This document shows, one piece after another, positions 1 through 9,286 of a DNA stretch of 64,000 bases. The translations under genes were made by a program, and so were the position numbers. The stretch is from Dromaius novaehollandiae (Eukaryota > Chordata > Aves > Casuariiformes > Dromaiidae): contig NC_088102.1 of NCBI RefSeq assembly GCF_036370855.1, positions 18,891,001-18,955,000 on the forward strand, written 5' to 3'. The stretch's first letter is position 1. Each line of letters begins with the position of its first letter. The notes beneath the pieces were generated by a model, which did no database searches, had not been told where the DNA came from, and was given only the letters and a program-made list of their open reading frames with translations.

Positions 1-664
1 CACAACTAGTGTCAAGATGGTTTGGGTGAAGTGGAGCCATTGTGGAACTCAGCTTTGCCTAATTAAGAAATTGAAGTTCACAGGTTGGGGTGGTTGTTGA
101 AAGTTCGGAGGTTTGCTTCTTTTGAGTAGCTTTTTGTTTCTTTTCAGTTGCAAAATGTAATAGTGACAATCTAAAAATGAGAGGGTGTGAAATTCCCAAA
201 TGCTCGAATGTGTTGCAGGCATTCCCCTGAAGGCAGGAAGCCTTCAGGCCATACAGGACAGCTTCCAGGCAGTCTGCCTGTCATAACTAAAGATTGTACC
301 AAGATTCCCCAGTCACTTTGGAAGAAGAGAAAAAATGAAATAACTCTTTTGGAAACCTGTTTAAATACATATATTGAACCTGCCAGGCTTTTCAGATCTG
401 TGCTTTAGAGTTTTTTCTGTGTTAGAAATCCAGCCTGCTTCTCAGGCACTTAGCATCATCAATTCATAATTTTAACATTTTTCTTCACCCTCTGTCCTTT
501 TCTCTTTGCCCTTTGGAAAATACCCATTTCCTTCTAAATTATTCAAAAGAGGCTTTCTTGTCCATGTGTAGGATGCAGACAAAAAAATCCCTCTGGTTTC
601 TTCACAGATAACATCACTACCCAGCCATATAAAGCACATTTCTGTAGCTACATAAAGTAGGCCT

Positions 665-745
665 CAGCAAGTATTTGTTAGTTGAAAAAACAAGGCACGG
701 GAGTTGAGTGACTTGTTGAGGTCCCACAGCCTGGTTGGAATTGCT
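665..745 (-). mobile_element. MIR-like SINE fragment
   Basis: The plus strand reads as a decayed version of the familiar AAACTGAGGCACAGAG / GTTAAGTGACTTGC / AAGGTCACACAGC series, here AAAACAAGGCACGGGAG, TTGAGTGACTTGTTG, AGGTCCCACAGCC. This is the reverse complement of the MIR core, so the element points to the minus strand. It is old and short. Confidence 0.45.
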
Positions 746-2344
746 AGCGCATATTCTTGTTTTCACACATAACGGATATGCAGGTGGTGCTTGTATCTCA
801 TTAACATCACAAGCCCTGGCCCTCCTGCAGCTCCTTGTCACTTTAGAGGGTGCAAAGGTGAAAAGGTGGTGGTGGGGGGTCCTGTCCATAAGCTTTCCTC
901 CAAGACTGATTGTGGGTGACTCACCTGACTTTACTGCTCCTGGCATTCCCTTAGGAATATGCCTGAAATGAAAAAGTGAGGCAATCTGCAGATGATCCCA
1001 CTGCATCTGCAATACTTTCTGAGATTCAGTAGGGTTTTTTTTTTTTTCCTTCTCTCCTAAAAAGTATTAGAGGTGTTATAAAATTGCCAGGTCTTACCAG
1101 AGACCGCTTTTCCTTTGCAGTCTTTCAGTGAGCAGCCCTGCAGAATAAAATTTAAAAAAAAAAACAAAAAACCAAAACCCTACCTGCAACCAGCAGTGAT
1201 CAATATATTTGTTTTAAGGCCTCCAAATAGCATCACATCAGCTTAGGGCCTGTATGGCAGGCTGTTTCTTCTTGGATAGTATTAGAAACCAATTAGAAAA
1301 TAAAATCAGGATTGTGCAAGGTTAGTCTCACGCCACAGCATCCTGTGGTACATTGTGCAAGCACTCTCACTCATCACACAGGCACACAGCTGCTCAGACT
1401 ACAATTCCTGCAATGTGGGGATGGAGGAATTTAGCTTCCTCAAAATACATAAAACTGTCAGGTTCCCAGTAAATTGTCATCACAAGTCTGAACAGGGCAA
1501 AGTTGAGGCTTTGTTGCTTAGAAAGACTTTTCCTGCCCAGAATAATTCTGTATATAGCTAACCCCTAGGAAGAGTGCCTTCCTTGCCAGCTGGTTCCTCC
1601 TGTCCCTCCTCCTCATTATTGTTAGGTGTTGTGAACAGTGTTCAAGCCCCTTTTCCAGTCATCCTGTGACAAATCTCTTGGCGAAGGGCAGGGGGAAGTT
1701 TCAACACATCATCCTGCTGTGCACAGCCATTCCCTTGGGCCTGCAGTGACAGGAGGAACGATCAATCTCTATGGCATACTATATGCTGGCTATTTACATA
1801 TACTGCAAATTTATGTAGATGCAGTTTTATTCAGAGCTCATATAACCGCCCTGGTATCTCTGATAATGACAAGCAAAAGAAAATTCACCTGAAGTTGGAA
1901 ATGATGGATTATTCACAGATTCCAGCAGGTTAGTATTAGTTCAGCTCTGTCCAAACTGAGTTGTGCCTCCTCTCTCCAGGATGGCTTATGATAAATGCCG
2001 TGTCCATGAAGAGCTGTGTCTATTTCAAGCCAGGAGTTTGAAGGCTTGCAGTGTCCTGTGCTCAGCTTCTTTGCTCTATGTGAAAAGCAGTGGAGGAGCA
2101 GGAAAGGGAAAGGCACCTCCGGTATTAAAAAAAAAGTCATGACTAAGTAGCATTTATTTCATGTCTAGCACTCAGGCAATTCTGAATTTGAGGCCTCTTC
2201 CTTCCTAGGGACACGATACCCCAAGAAAGATGAGAGACAACCGAAACATTACAACTCTGTCCTTCCCTTGCACCACAGGCAGAGCTGGCCAGTATGACAA
2301 AGTAGCAACACCAACCAAGGAGGGGCTCTGGTGGGACAGGTCTT

Positions 2345-2575
2345 CTCACCAGGTGAATATGAGGAAACCATTTTTCACAGTTCAAGCAGTTAAATGCTGG
2401 GACAGGTCCCCAGTGAGGCAGTGGGGTCTCCAGCCTTGGAGACCGGCAGCACTGCAAGGCTGAGATGCTGAGCACCCTTAGCTGACTTGCTGTGGGTCTT
2501 TGCCCTGCTTTGAGCTGGGCGTCGGACAGGAGAGCTTGGGGGTCCCTGCTGACCTGGATCATACCATGAGCCTGT
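2345..2575 (+). mobile_element. CR1 retrotransposon 3' fragment, sense orientation
   Basis: The sequence follows the 3' end of avian CR1: ATGAGGAAACCATTTTTCAC (ORF2 C-terminal region, RK-FFTV), then a TGGGACAGGT / CAGTGGGGTCTCCAGCC segment (corresponding to W-RLP-EV-SPS), then the 3' UTR pattern CCCTGCTTTGAGCTGGGCG, TTGG / GTCCCTGCTGACCTGGAT. It is diverged and disrupted, and the 5' part is missing. CR1 is the dominant LINE of birds. Confidence 0.65.
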
Positions 2576-2929
2576 GGAAAAAGGACAGTCCCATGCTGGG
2601 TTTCAAAGTACAACTTGGTGACTGATGTATGATCCTTTCGAAAGCTCTTTGACCTCAGCAGGAAAACTGCCTTTGACTTTAATGGCTTTTACTTTAGGTC
2701 ATACCTGACCTGCCTGAGCAACTATTTCAGTCAATTATTGCCAGATTGTATCACTCGGCACAAAGTGGCATTAAGGCAGCTTCCTGCAGGAAGCAGCCAC
2801 TCGGGCTGTTTGTGTTTTTTCTTTGCAGAAGTTGTTGGGTTCAACAGATCTCTCCCTTCCTCTCTCTCGTATTGGGTTCCTTTCCTCGTGAGTAAACGAG
2901 TGCTCATTTCGTGACGTCTCTGTGGGAAC

Positions 2930-3800
2930 GAGTGCTTGAGGAGGCCTTGGCCAAATTGCACAACCCTCCGCGGTCAAAGTCTCCTGGAATGTGCTTATCT
3001 GCTGATGGCTCATGTGAGGGTCGGCGTGTGAGTCACCGCCTGGCCACCTTGACTAATGCAGATCGCACAGATCACCAGACCTGGCCACTTCCTCCTTGCC
3101 TGCTCTGCAGATGCAGCTGGCAGCGTCAGGAACCCTGCGGCAGAGCAAGCGAAGAAAATCCCATGGAGCATTCAAAAACTTCAAAATTTCTATCCCACAT
3201 ATCCTCTTTTCTCACCGCCTGAAATGTCAGGTGCCAACCAAAGTGGCACAGGACCCGAAGGTACCCAGAGGAAGAAAAGCCCTGGCTGGCGCTACCGCCG
3301 GTGGTGCTGGGCCAGCCCACATGCCCAAGGCTGGCCCTGCAGAGGAGGCAACACACGCAGGGCCCTGGGGCTGCGGCTCAGCCCAAGGCTGGTGTTTAGC
3401 CCTCGCTCAGGAGCCCACCGCGTCCCTCTGCCAGCAGGCAGGAGTTGCAGCCTGTTGAGTAATGGCCATGGCCTCCCTTGAGCAAGAGCTGCATGTTGGC
3501 TGGGGACACGGCGCTCCTAGCCCACCAGCCCTGCCACTCCCAAAATGAGCATCGACCTGCTCCCCTCTGTCAGAGTGACAGGGCTGTGGGCAGGGGCACA
3601 AGTGGCTGCTTTTGCTGTGTGCAAGGAGCATCGCTGCCCCTGTAACCGCACACGTGCTCCCTCAGAGTCCAGCTGCAGAGCCAAGCAGCAGCCAGGGCTC
3701 TCTGAGGTGGCCAGTGGGTGCAGCGAGAGGGGGTTCAGGTAACAACATTCATCCAGCTCCTGCCCCACTGAGTGACCCGGGATGCTCCTTTGGGCCTGAG
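2930..3800. other. GC-rich intergenic stretch without recognisable gene
   Basis: The base composition rises well above the neighbourhood, with many CAG/CTG and GCC-type words. Overlapping open frames of up to about 140 codons occur in several frames on both strands, which is what high GC content gives by chance. I see no domain, splice arrangement or repeat family in it. Confidence 0.4.
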
Positions 3801-5333
3801 GAAGGGACGCACTGAACTTTTTCAGCAGTCTGCACACTGGGGACTAAGCCATGTTCACCATGCTTATGCCATGTTCACCAAAACAACAGCACATTTATTC
3901 TAGAAAAGCTATTTTGGCATGACCCCTGCACAGACAGTCCCGTTACAGTGCCTGAGTCCCGCTGCAGAAGTCAGCCTGGAGAAGCAGCAGCCATAACGGT
4001 CCTGGAGTCATTGGTCCTCCGGGATCCCATCCATTGAGGTTATTTCCCAGCTTGTGTTCTTTGAAATGGGGTGGCCGTGGTAGGGTGCTGAAGGAACGGA
4101 GTCTCCTGCTTACCCCAGGCCAGGGGGGCTGTATCTAGCCAGGGTTACCTTGTGCAATGCTGCACCTCAACTGAAGCTTGCGTGGCCTGTCCCTTCCCCC
4201 ACTACCAGCCAGACATCCAGCATCGCGCACACACAGTGTGGGTACATACTTGCCTGGAAAGACCAAAGAGGTGTAGGCTTAGCAAGGCTGTTGATAGTAG
4301 TTTATATAATGCAGTCAAACAGGTCGGGTGGCCCACAGACTCCAGGAAAGCCTCTCTCTGCAGTGAGCCTGCAGCATGGGGGTTTCTTTCCAAGCAACCC
4401 TCTGCCAGGCACTGTAGCTCAGTTGCTGTGAATAATCTCATTGAGTTGAGGGGGAGCTATGGCAACCTTTGCAAATCAAATCACAGCTCTGCAGGTCTAA
4501 TGCCAGATGAAAAGGTGCACCACATTTTGCACGTGCTACTTGAGAGCCTTTGTATAAAATCTTGGTTTTTTTCTTTCTTTTTCTAAATAGAGCAGTTCTT
4601 CAGCAATCTTTGAAAAGCAGGTCCCTCCACAGCAGCTCAGCTGGCACTCCTTACATTTTGATAACTATGGCATGCAGGATTGATTTTGGGCCTAGGCTTT
4701 GGTAAATTTTAGTCTGAATCCCTTCGGATTTCAGTGATTTAGCACTGTCCTGGTTTCCATGTGCTTCACTGCCCATCCGTATCATCCACTTTCTTTCTCC
4801 TTGCCTAAAGCCTGGCTGCTGATGCAGGGTTCCCCAGAAACTGCAAGGTGACAGAGCTCTTCACTGAGTAAATCCATTGCTTGATGCTGCCCAGTAGAAG
4901 TCTGGTTGCTCTCCAGAAATATCCGGAAGATCAATCCTAGCTTCCTTCCTTGCATGTTTCTACTTTAGCCTGATCCTGATCAGATTACTTTAGGCTCATT
5001 AACTGTGAAAATTATGGCACAAACAGCGCCTGCTCAGGCCAAGGACTTTGGCAGACATGCACAACTTGGCCCCTGGGACTTAAAATAACTTATGGCAGAA
5101 GGCAGCTAAAAGGCACAGGTTCACAGCCCAGTTTTGACATGATAGGCCTGTGTTGGAGGCAAGGCAGGGAGCTCGCTGGAGCCCTGGTCCGGGGGGAGAG
5201 ACGGCCAGCGGGTGGGAGCTGTGGCATCCCGGAAGCTAAGAGTCTGTGTTGCAATTAAGGATTCTACTTCCAACCTCTAATCCTAAAAAATCTGTTTCAT
5301 ATTTCATAAAACGGGTTATCTGCACTGATGCAA

Positions 5334-5339
5334 TTTATT
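5334..5339 (-). terminator. Candidate poly(A) signal AATAAA, most distal
   Basis: AATAAA in the context CAGAATAAATTGC on the minus strand, about 1.08 kb after the stop. It is used here as the provisional outer limit of the 3' UTR. Confidence 0.25.
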
Positions 5340-5435
5340 CTGTGGGAAATTTAAGTTTGCAGTGCGTGAAGGACTGAAAGCAGAGGTAGAAAAATCAAGA
5401 AGAGAATTAGCAAGCTCTGCCTGCACCCGCCTGGG

Positions 5436-5441
5436 TTTATT
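5436..5441 (-). terminator. Candidate poly(A) signal AATAAA, third
   Basis: AATAAA in the context TTAATAAACCC on the minus strand, about 975 nt after the RIN3 stop. It lies just downstream of the A/T-rich part of the region. Confidence 0.25.
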
Positions 5442-5932
5442 AAAGTAATTACCTGGTGGGACTTGTGGGTATCAAAACACTAAAGAAAATGATATATGGT
5501 TAAAAAGAGAAGGGTGTTTAATTCTAGCCCTTTTGACCTTCAAATTTGAACTGAGGTTGCTACAATGGACAAATTATTAAGTTCTTCACAAACAGTTATT
5601 TTAAAACAATTTCACCATATCAAACATGGAAATAAATATACAATTAACCAAACAATCATACAACAGATTTGATTAAAACTACTGTACATGTAAAATTGAT
5701 GGTGAAGATTTTCAATCTTTTAGAAGAGAAATACACAGGTGAAAGTGCCTATGCTACTTGATTTCAGTGACAAACAGATGGCAGAAAATGTACAGGATGT
5801 ACAGGATCAGCTTGCATGGTCTGTAATTAGGCAGATTTCAAAGGCAATTACATGTTTCGAACAGGAAGACAGAGACGGAGTTCTGCTACGGGTGGCAATC
5901 CCATGTCACTGAATACATCAGCCAAGACTCAC

Positions 5933-5938
5933 TTTATT
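5933..5938 (-). terminator. Candidate poly(A) signal AATAAA, second
   Basis: AATAAA in the context GAATAAAGTGAG, about 480 nt after the stop on the minus strand. No further support is visible. Confidence 0.3.
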
Positions 5939-6060
5939 CAAACTGGGTGAACAAAGATATTGTAAGGCATAAACACTATTTCTTACCTCCAAACAGCATT
6001 GAGAGTGTGTGCAAACCTTTCTCAGGCCTTGTGCACAGAGGTGATTCACACCTACCATAG

Positions 6061-6066
6061 TTTATT
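6061..6066 (-). terminator. Candidate poly(A) signal AATAAA, proximal
   Basis: AATAAA lies about 350 nt after the RIN3 stop on the minus strand. It is followed within 25-40 nt by TGTG/CTCTGTG-type sequence, compatible with a GU-rich downstream element. Three further AATAAA copies lie farther downstream, so alternative 3' ends are possible. Confidence 0.35.
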
Positions 6067-6414
6067 CTGGGATAAAAGTCCACTTTTCTGCAAGACCTGT
6101 GGATTAGTTCTCCACTGTCTGCTTACAGTCTGTGAAGCTGACTGGTTGCTGTAGGGAGGTTCTGAGGTTTGATGCTTCAAGTTTTCTGAAGTATGAATGT
6201 TCTCCTGAATGCTCCTTTAATTTCTGAACTTGAATTCTGCTGAGAAATGCCCTGTATTCAGACAGCATCTACAATTAGCACACATATCTGCCCTGCGTGC
6301 AAGGCCAAGCTCCAGAGGCTTTCTGAGATCTGGAGATATCAAAGGATCACACGAGAAAAACTATCTGAGCCCTTCCAGGACCACAGCATACACAGCACAA
6401 GAGCAGCACTGCCC

Positions 6415-6723
6415 TTAGAGAAAGTCCGACTCCCTGACAACAGGAACAGGTGGCTTTTTATGGTCTATTGGTTTATAAATAAAGTGGAAATCTTTCTTGA
6501 TCTCACTCTTCAGCAGGGAGGCTTTGACGTGGTGAGGGAGGGCATCTTTGTCCAGCTGCAGCCACTGGTCATCAACATAGACAAAGAGTCTGTAGTCCTT
6601 GGGCTGGGAGACGTCGAACTTCTCTGCGCACTGCTGACTCAGCTGCTCAGCCGTGGTGTCGTTCCGGGAGGCCAGTGTCCTTGACTGAGCACCAATCTCC
6701 AGAAAGGAGATAGAGATGAAATC
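6415..6723 (-). CDS. RIN3: RIN3 exon 10 (last): Ras-association domain and stop
   Basis: The coding part is 309 bp: 102 codons and a TAA stop at 6415-6417. The acceptor reads CTTTTCAG. It encodes DFISISFLEIGAQSRTLASR, then TTAEQLSQQCAEKFDV, YRLFVYVDDQWLQL, and the tail FHFIYKPIDHKKPPVPVV ending RESDFL. The fold is the ubiquitin-like Ras-association (RA) domain of RIN proteins, which binds GTP-loaded Ras. The ALP-H-VKASLL and FHFIYKP segments and the short VVRE-FL tail match the RIN3 type rather than RIN2, whose C-terminus is different. Confidence 0.95.
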   Translation of the reverse strand, partial: DFISISFLEIGAQSRTLASRNDTTAEQLSQQCAEKFDVSQPKDYRLFVYVDDQWLQLDKDALPHHVKASLLKSEIKKDFHFIYKPIDHKKPPVPVVRESDFL

Positions 6724-7555
6724 CTGAAAAGAGACATGAGGACAGATCTTGCAGTTAATGCACTGACTTTAGGATCCAAAGAGGCAAAATTCAGCCCCAA
6801 AGCCCCAGCTGCCTGGAGCTCCTATACCCTCCCAAATATCCTTCAGTGTCCCAAATATCCTCTCCTTACTCCCCTCTGAATATGAGCTCTGAATCTGCAA
6901 ATATTTAAACTAACAAACGCAATCAAATAACTAACCCTGGGAAAGACACAGGAGTACAGGTGTAAGCTTTTCGTGGATTTTAGTGAATCTCCTTTGTGCG
7001 CAGTCCGCCACAGTTCCTTCTCTCTACAGCTCCTGAAGAACTAAGATGCAAAGAAGTAACAGACTGGAATAATATGCCAAAAACCTTGAAGATCTGGCCT
7101 TAAAACTGCATGTGTCACAGAAACAGGAAAGGACTGGCAGTATAGTCACCCTTATAACACCATGGTCACCCAAGCAGCACCTTGAGAGAGTGTCCTCCAA
7201 ACCTTCTTCTGTCAGTAAGGAAACAGCAGAAGAACTGCTGAGGAGGCTGATTTACTCATATCCTGTTCCAGACAGTGACGACTGTGTGGCCAGCTTTTCC
7301 CTCACCTAACTCATGAGGAAGCGAATCTATAGGGCCTTTGGACATGCAGGGACCCACATGTTTAATGGATACCTGTGAAGTTTAAAAAAATCCCAGCCCT
7401 TTCTATCAGAAAATCCTCAGGTTTCCCAGCAGAAGTGGGAAAGCTGTGGCCTCTGGAACTGCATATGGTTGGGGAGGGCCTTACTCCCTCAGACTGGGCA
7501 AAAGGTCCCTGGACAAAAGGGACCAATTAAATGATACAGCTTTGCCAAATATTTG

Positions 7556-7605
7556 GGCTAGGGGTTCCCAAACTGTGTTTGTAGGGTACCACTGCAGATG
7601 AGGAA
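7556..7605 (+). mobile_element. hAT (Charlie-like) terminal fragment
   Basis: The stretch AGGGGTTCCCAAACTGTG, followed 11 bases on by GGTACCACTG, matches the typical end of Charlie-group hAT elements (CAG-GGTTCCCAAACTGTGG, then a GTACCACTGG word). The opposite terminus and any transposase coding sequence were not found nearby, so this is a solo end or a small non-autonomous remnant. Confidence 0.4.
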
Positions 7606-8229
7606 GGTCATTGCCACCTCCACCCTCTGCTGCACACCTGAGGTCCCTTCAAAGCCCACCCTCTGCTATGGGCCTGTTGCCCCATGCCTTTTGCCCCACA
7701 TCCTGCTGCATTGCCCACTCTCTGGCTTCAGGCTACCTCCTCCCTCCAAACTGGGCTCCAGCATTATCCCCTTCAGCACTTATTTCCACCTCTCCTCTCT
7801 GCCCCAACACCACTGTGCCTGGGTCACCCTCACCTTGCCCCTGTCCTTGCATCCTGCCCAGGATGGGTGGCCCAGCCATGGCAGCAGCAATCTGTGGGCA
7901 GGGCAGTTGCGGGGTGTGCAGGGGGCACTGAACACATCAGCAGGTCAGTTACCTCCTATGGACTTGAGTGTCTATCACATTACCCGTCGTTTGAAGGAGT
8001 GGGAGATTGCCCTCATGCTGCTGGAGGCTGTGGGAATCTCCTAGGGAAGTGTGGCATTTGCTTGCCCAGTTATCATGCTCCACGCTAGGTACTTGCTATG
8101 AGCTAGTGCCACAGCAGCACATGCGGCTGGATGGATATCTGCGTCCCCATCCACCATTCACATGTTCTGAGATCATCAGGGACTGTTCTGACTGCAATAT
8201 AGAAAGTAAATTAAATCCCATGCTTCCAT

Positions 8230-8660
8230 AGGGCTGCATGGGCGGTGTGTCAAACTCAAGCGGCGGCCTAGTGGCTTTCTTCCCCTCGGCGTTCCTAACT
8301 TCCAGTCTCGCACCGTGAAGGCGTCACAAACCCCGTGGCGCGGCCTTTGCTGCCTCCCTGCGGCCGAAAACTTTATTGCAGGACGCGGGGCGGGCCGCAC
8401 ATCCCGGGGCGGGCCGCACATCCCGGGGCGGGCCGCACATCCCGGGGCCGGCCCCACATCCCGGGGCCGGCCCCACATCCCGGGGCCGGGCAAGGCCCTC
8501 GCCGTGGCCGGAGGCCGAGAGCCTCCGTCCCTGCTCGGGAAGCTCTCACACTGGAGCGTGGGAGGTCTCCACTGGGCCACGCACAGCGCAGGCTTCCGTG
8601 CTAACCAGCCCTCACCGGGGCTGCCCCTGCGGCCAGGCCGAAGCCAAGCTTAACCTGCCG
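8230..8660. promoter_or_regulatory. Intronic GC-rich, CpG-dense island
   Basis: This segment is dense in CpG and GC boxes (GGGGCGGGCC type, Sp1-like) in an otherwise A/T-rich intron. It includes the 19-bp tandem repeat. It could be a CpG island with promoter or enhancer activity near the 3' end of RIN3, or simply an expanded GC minisatellite with flanks. No start site or transcript can be read from sequence. Confidence 0.4.
8382..8491. repeat. GC-rich minisatellite, 19-bp unit, about 5.5 copies
   Basis: The word ACATCCCGGGG recurs with its first base at 8399, 8418, 8437, 8456 and 8475, exactly 19 bases apart each time. The filler between copies changes from a CGGGCCGC type in the first units to CCGGCCCC in the last, so the array has two homogenised unit variants. 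Open frames across it (Gly/Arg/Pro/His repeats) are by-products of the repeat, since 19 is not a multiple of 3. Confidence 0.95.
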
Positions 8661-9122
8661 GAAGATGCTTGTCTGAGCGGCCTTTCGGACGTCTCAGGTT
8701 CCCCCTGCAGCTTGATGCCATCCGTGCTCTGCCCCTCCACAGCCTGCTCGCATCTCCTCAGCTTATCCCACGACTTCCCCCGGCCCAAGGGCTATGGAGG
8801 ACAGGGGACTCCTTGCCTCCCTGTCACAGCTCTTAGCATGCCTCCTTCGAGCGCAAACACAGAAATTACTCTACAGTCATGTTTAAAATGATGCACTTCT
8901 GATAGCACTTCAAGACTTCAAAATACATTTTGTAAGTAATAAATATCTCAAATGAGGGTTTTTCTGAAGATTTGGAAATCTTGCACAGTGCATACTGTTG
9001 CTTTTTAATAGTGATTTGTGTTGATTTTAATTTAAATAATAATAGTTGTATTTAAAATGTGTAAGTATGAAGAGACCATGTGCATGTTCCAGGCCTTTTC
9101 TTTAGGAACTAATGCCAAATAC

Positions 9123-9286
9123 CTGCACTGATGAGCGGGAAGCCCGGGCCTTGTTCAGTGTCCTCCGTCTCTCCCAGCGGTGAATGGAGTCCTGCACCTC
9201 CACGCTCAGCTGCCGAGTGACGGTTATTTTGTCATAGTTCTTGATGTGCTCCAGGGCCCCGTAGGTGGTTGTTAAATAATAAGAAC
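9123..9286 (-). CDS. RIN3: RIN3 exon 9: end of VPS9 domain
   Basis: This exon is 164 bp with a TTTCATAG acceptor and GTATTT donor (9117-9122), ending in phase 0. It encodes SYYLTTTYGALEHIKNYDK, ITVTRQLSVEVQDSIHRW and ERRRTLNKARASRSSVQ. The YYLTT motif contains the conserved VPS9 Tyr (equivalent to Tyr354 of Rabex-5). It matches mammalian RIN3 almost residue for residue as far as I can recall it. The donor is weaker than the others (GTATTT). Confidence 0.96.

Larger units (their letters stand above)
1..5333. other. Intergenic DNA downstream of RIN3
   Basis: No exon could be recognised on either strand. In mammals the next gene past the 3' end of RIN3 is LGMN in convergent orientation, which here would be on the plus strand ending to the left; no LGMN coding exon is visible in the window. 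The stretch holds a MIR-like fragment (about 665-745), a poly-T run (about 1033-1047), an A-rich run after an AATAAA at about 1143-1170, a CR1 fragment (about 2345-2575) and a GC-rich section (about 2930-3800) with several overlapping meaningless reading frames. Confidence 0.6.
5334..6414 (-). other. RIN3: Probable RIN3 3' UTR
   Basis: This is the sequence following the TAA stop on the minus strand. It has no coding signal. It contains four AATAAA hexamers on the minus strand (seen as TTTATT on the plus strand) at 6061-6066, 5933-5938, 5436-5441 and 5334-5339. The true end cannot be chosen from sequence alone; the low coordinate given is the most distal hexamer. The segment around 5560-5720 is strongly A/T-rich. 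Confidence 0.5.
6724..9122 (-). other. RIN3: RIN3 intron 9 (last intron)
   Basis: A 2.4-kb intron bounded by GTATTT and TTTTCAG on the minus strand. It contains a hAT-like terminal sequence (about 7556-7605), a pyrimidine-rich plus-strand section (about 7600-7860), and a GC-rich island with a 19-bp minisatellite (about 8230-8660). No other coding exon was seen. Confidence 0.85.

Noticed and set aside
3056..3481. Overlapping frames of 120-141 codons in the GC-rich stretch
   Set aside because: Multiple frames on both strands are open together, which is a composition effect, and no domain or splice structure supports any of them.
6247..6684. 145-codon plus-strand frame opposite the last RIN3 exon
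   Set aside because: It is the antisense of the RA-domain exon; the minus-strand frame has clear domain similarity.
8315..8891. Overlapping open frames with Gly/Arg/Pro/His repeats across 8315-8891
   Set aside because: They are translations of the 19-bp GC minisatellite in several frames; each unit shifts the frame, so no single coding frame is favoured.
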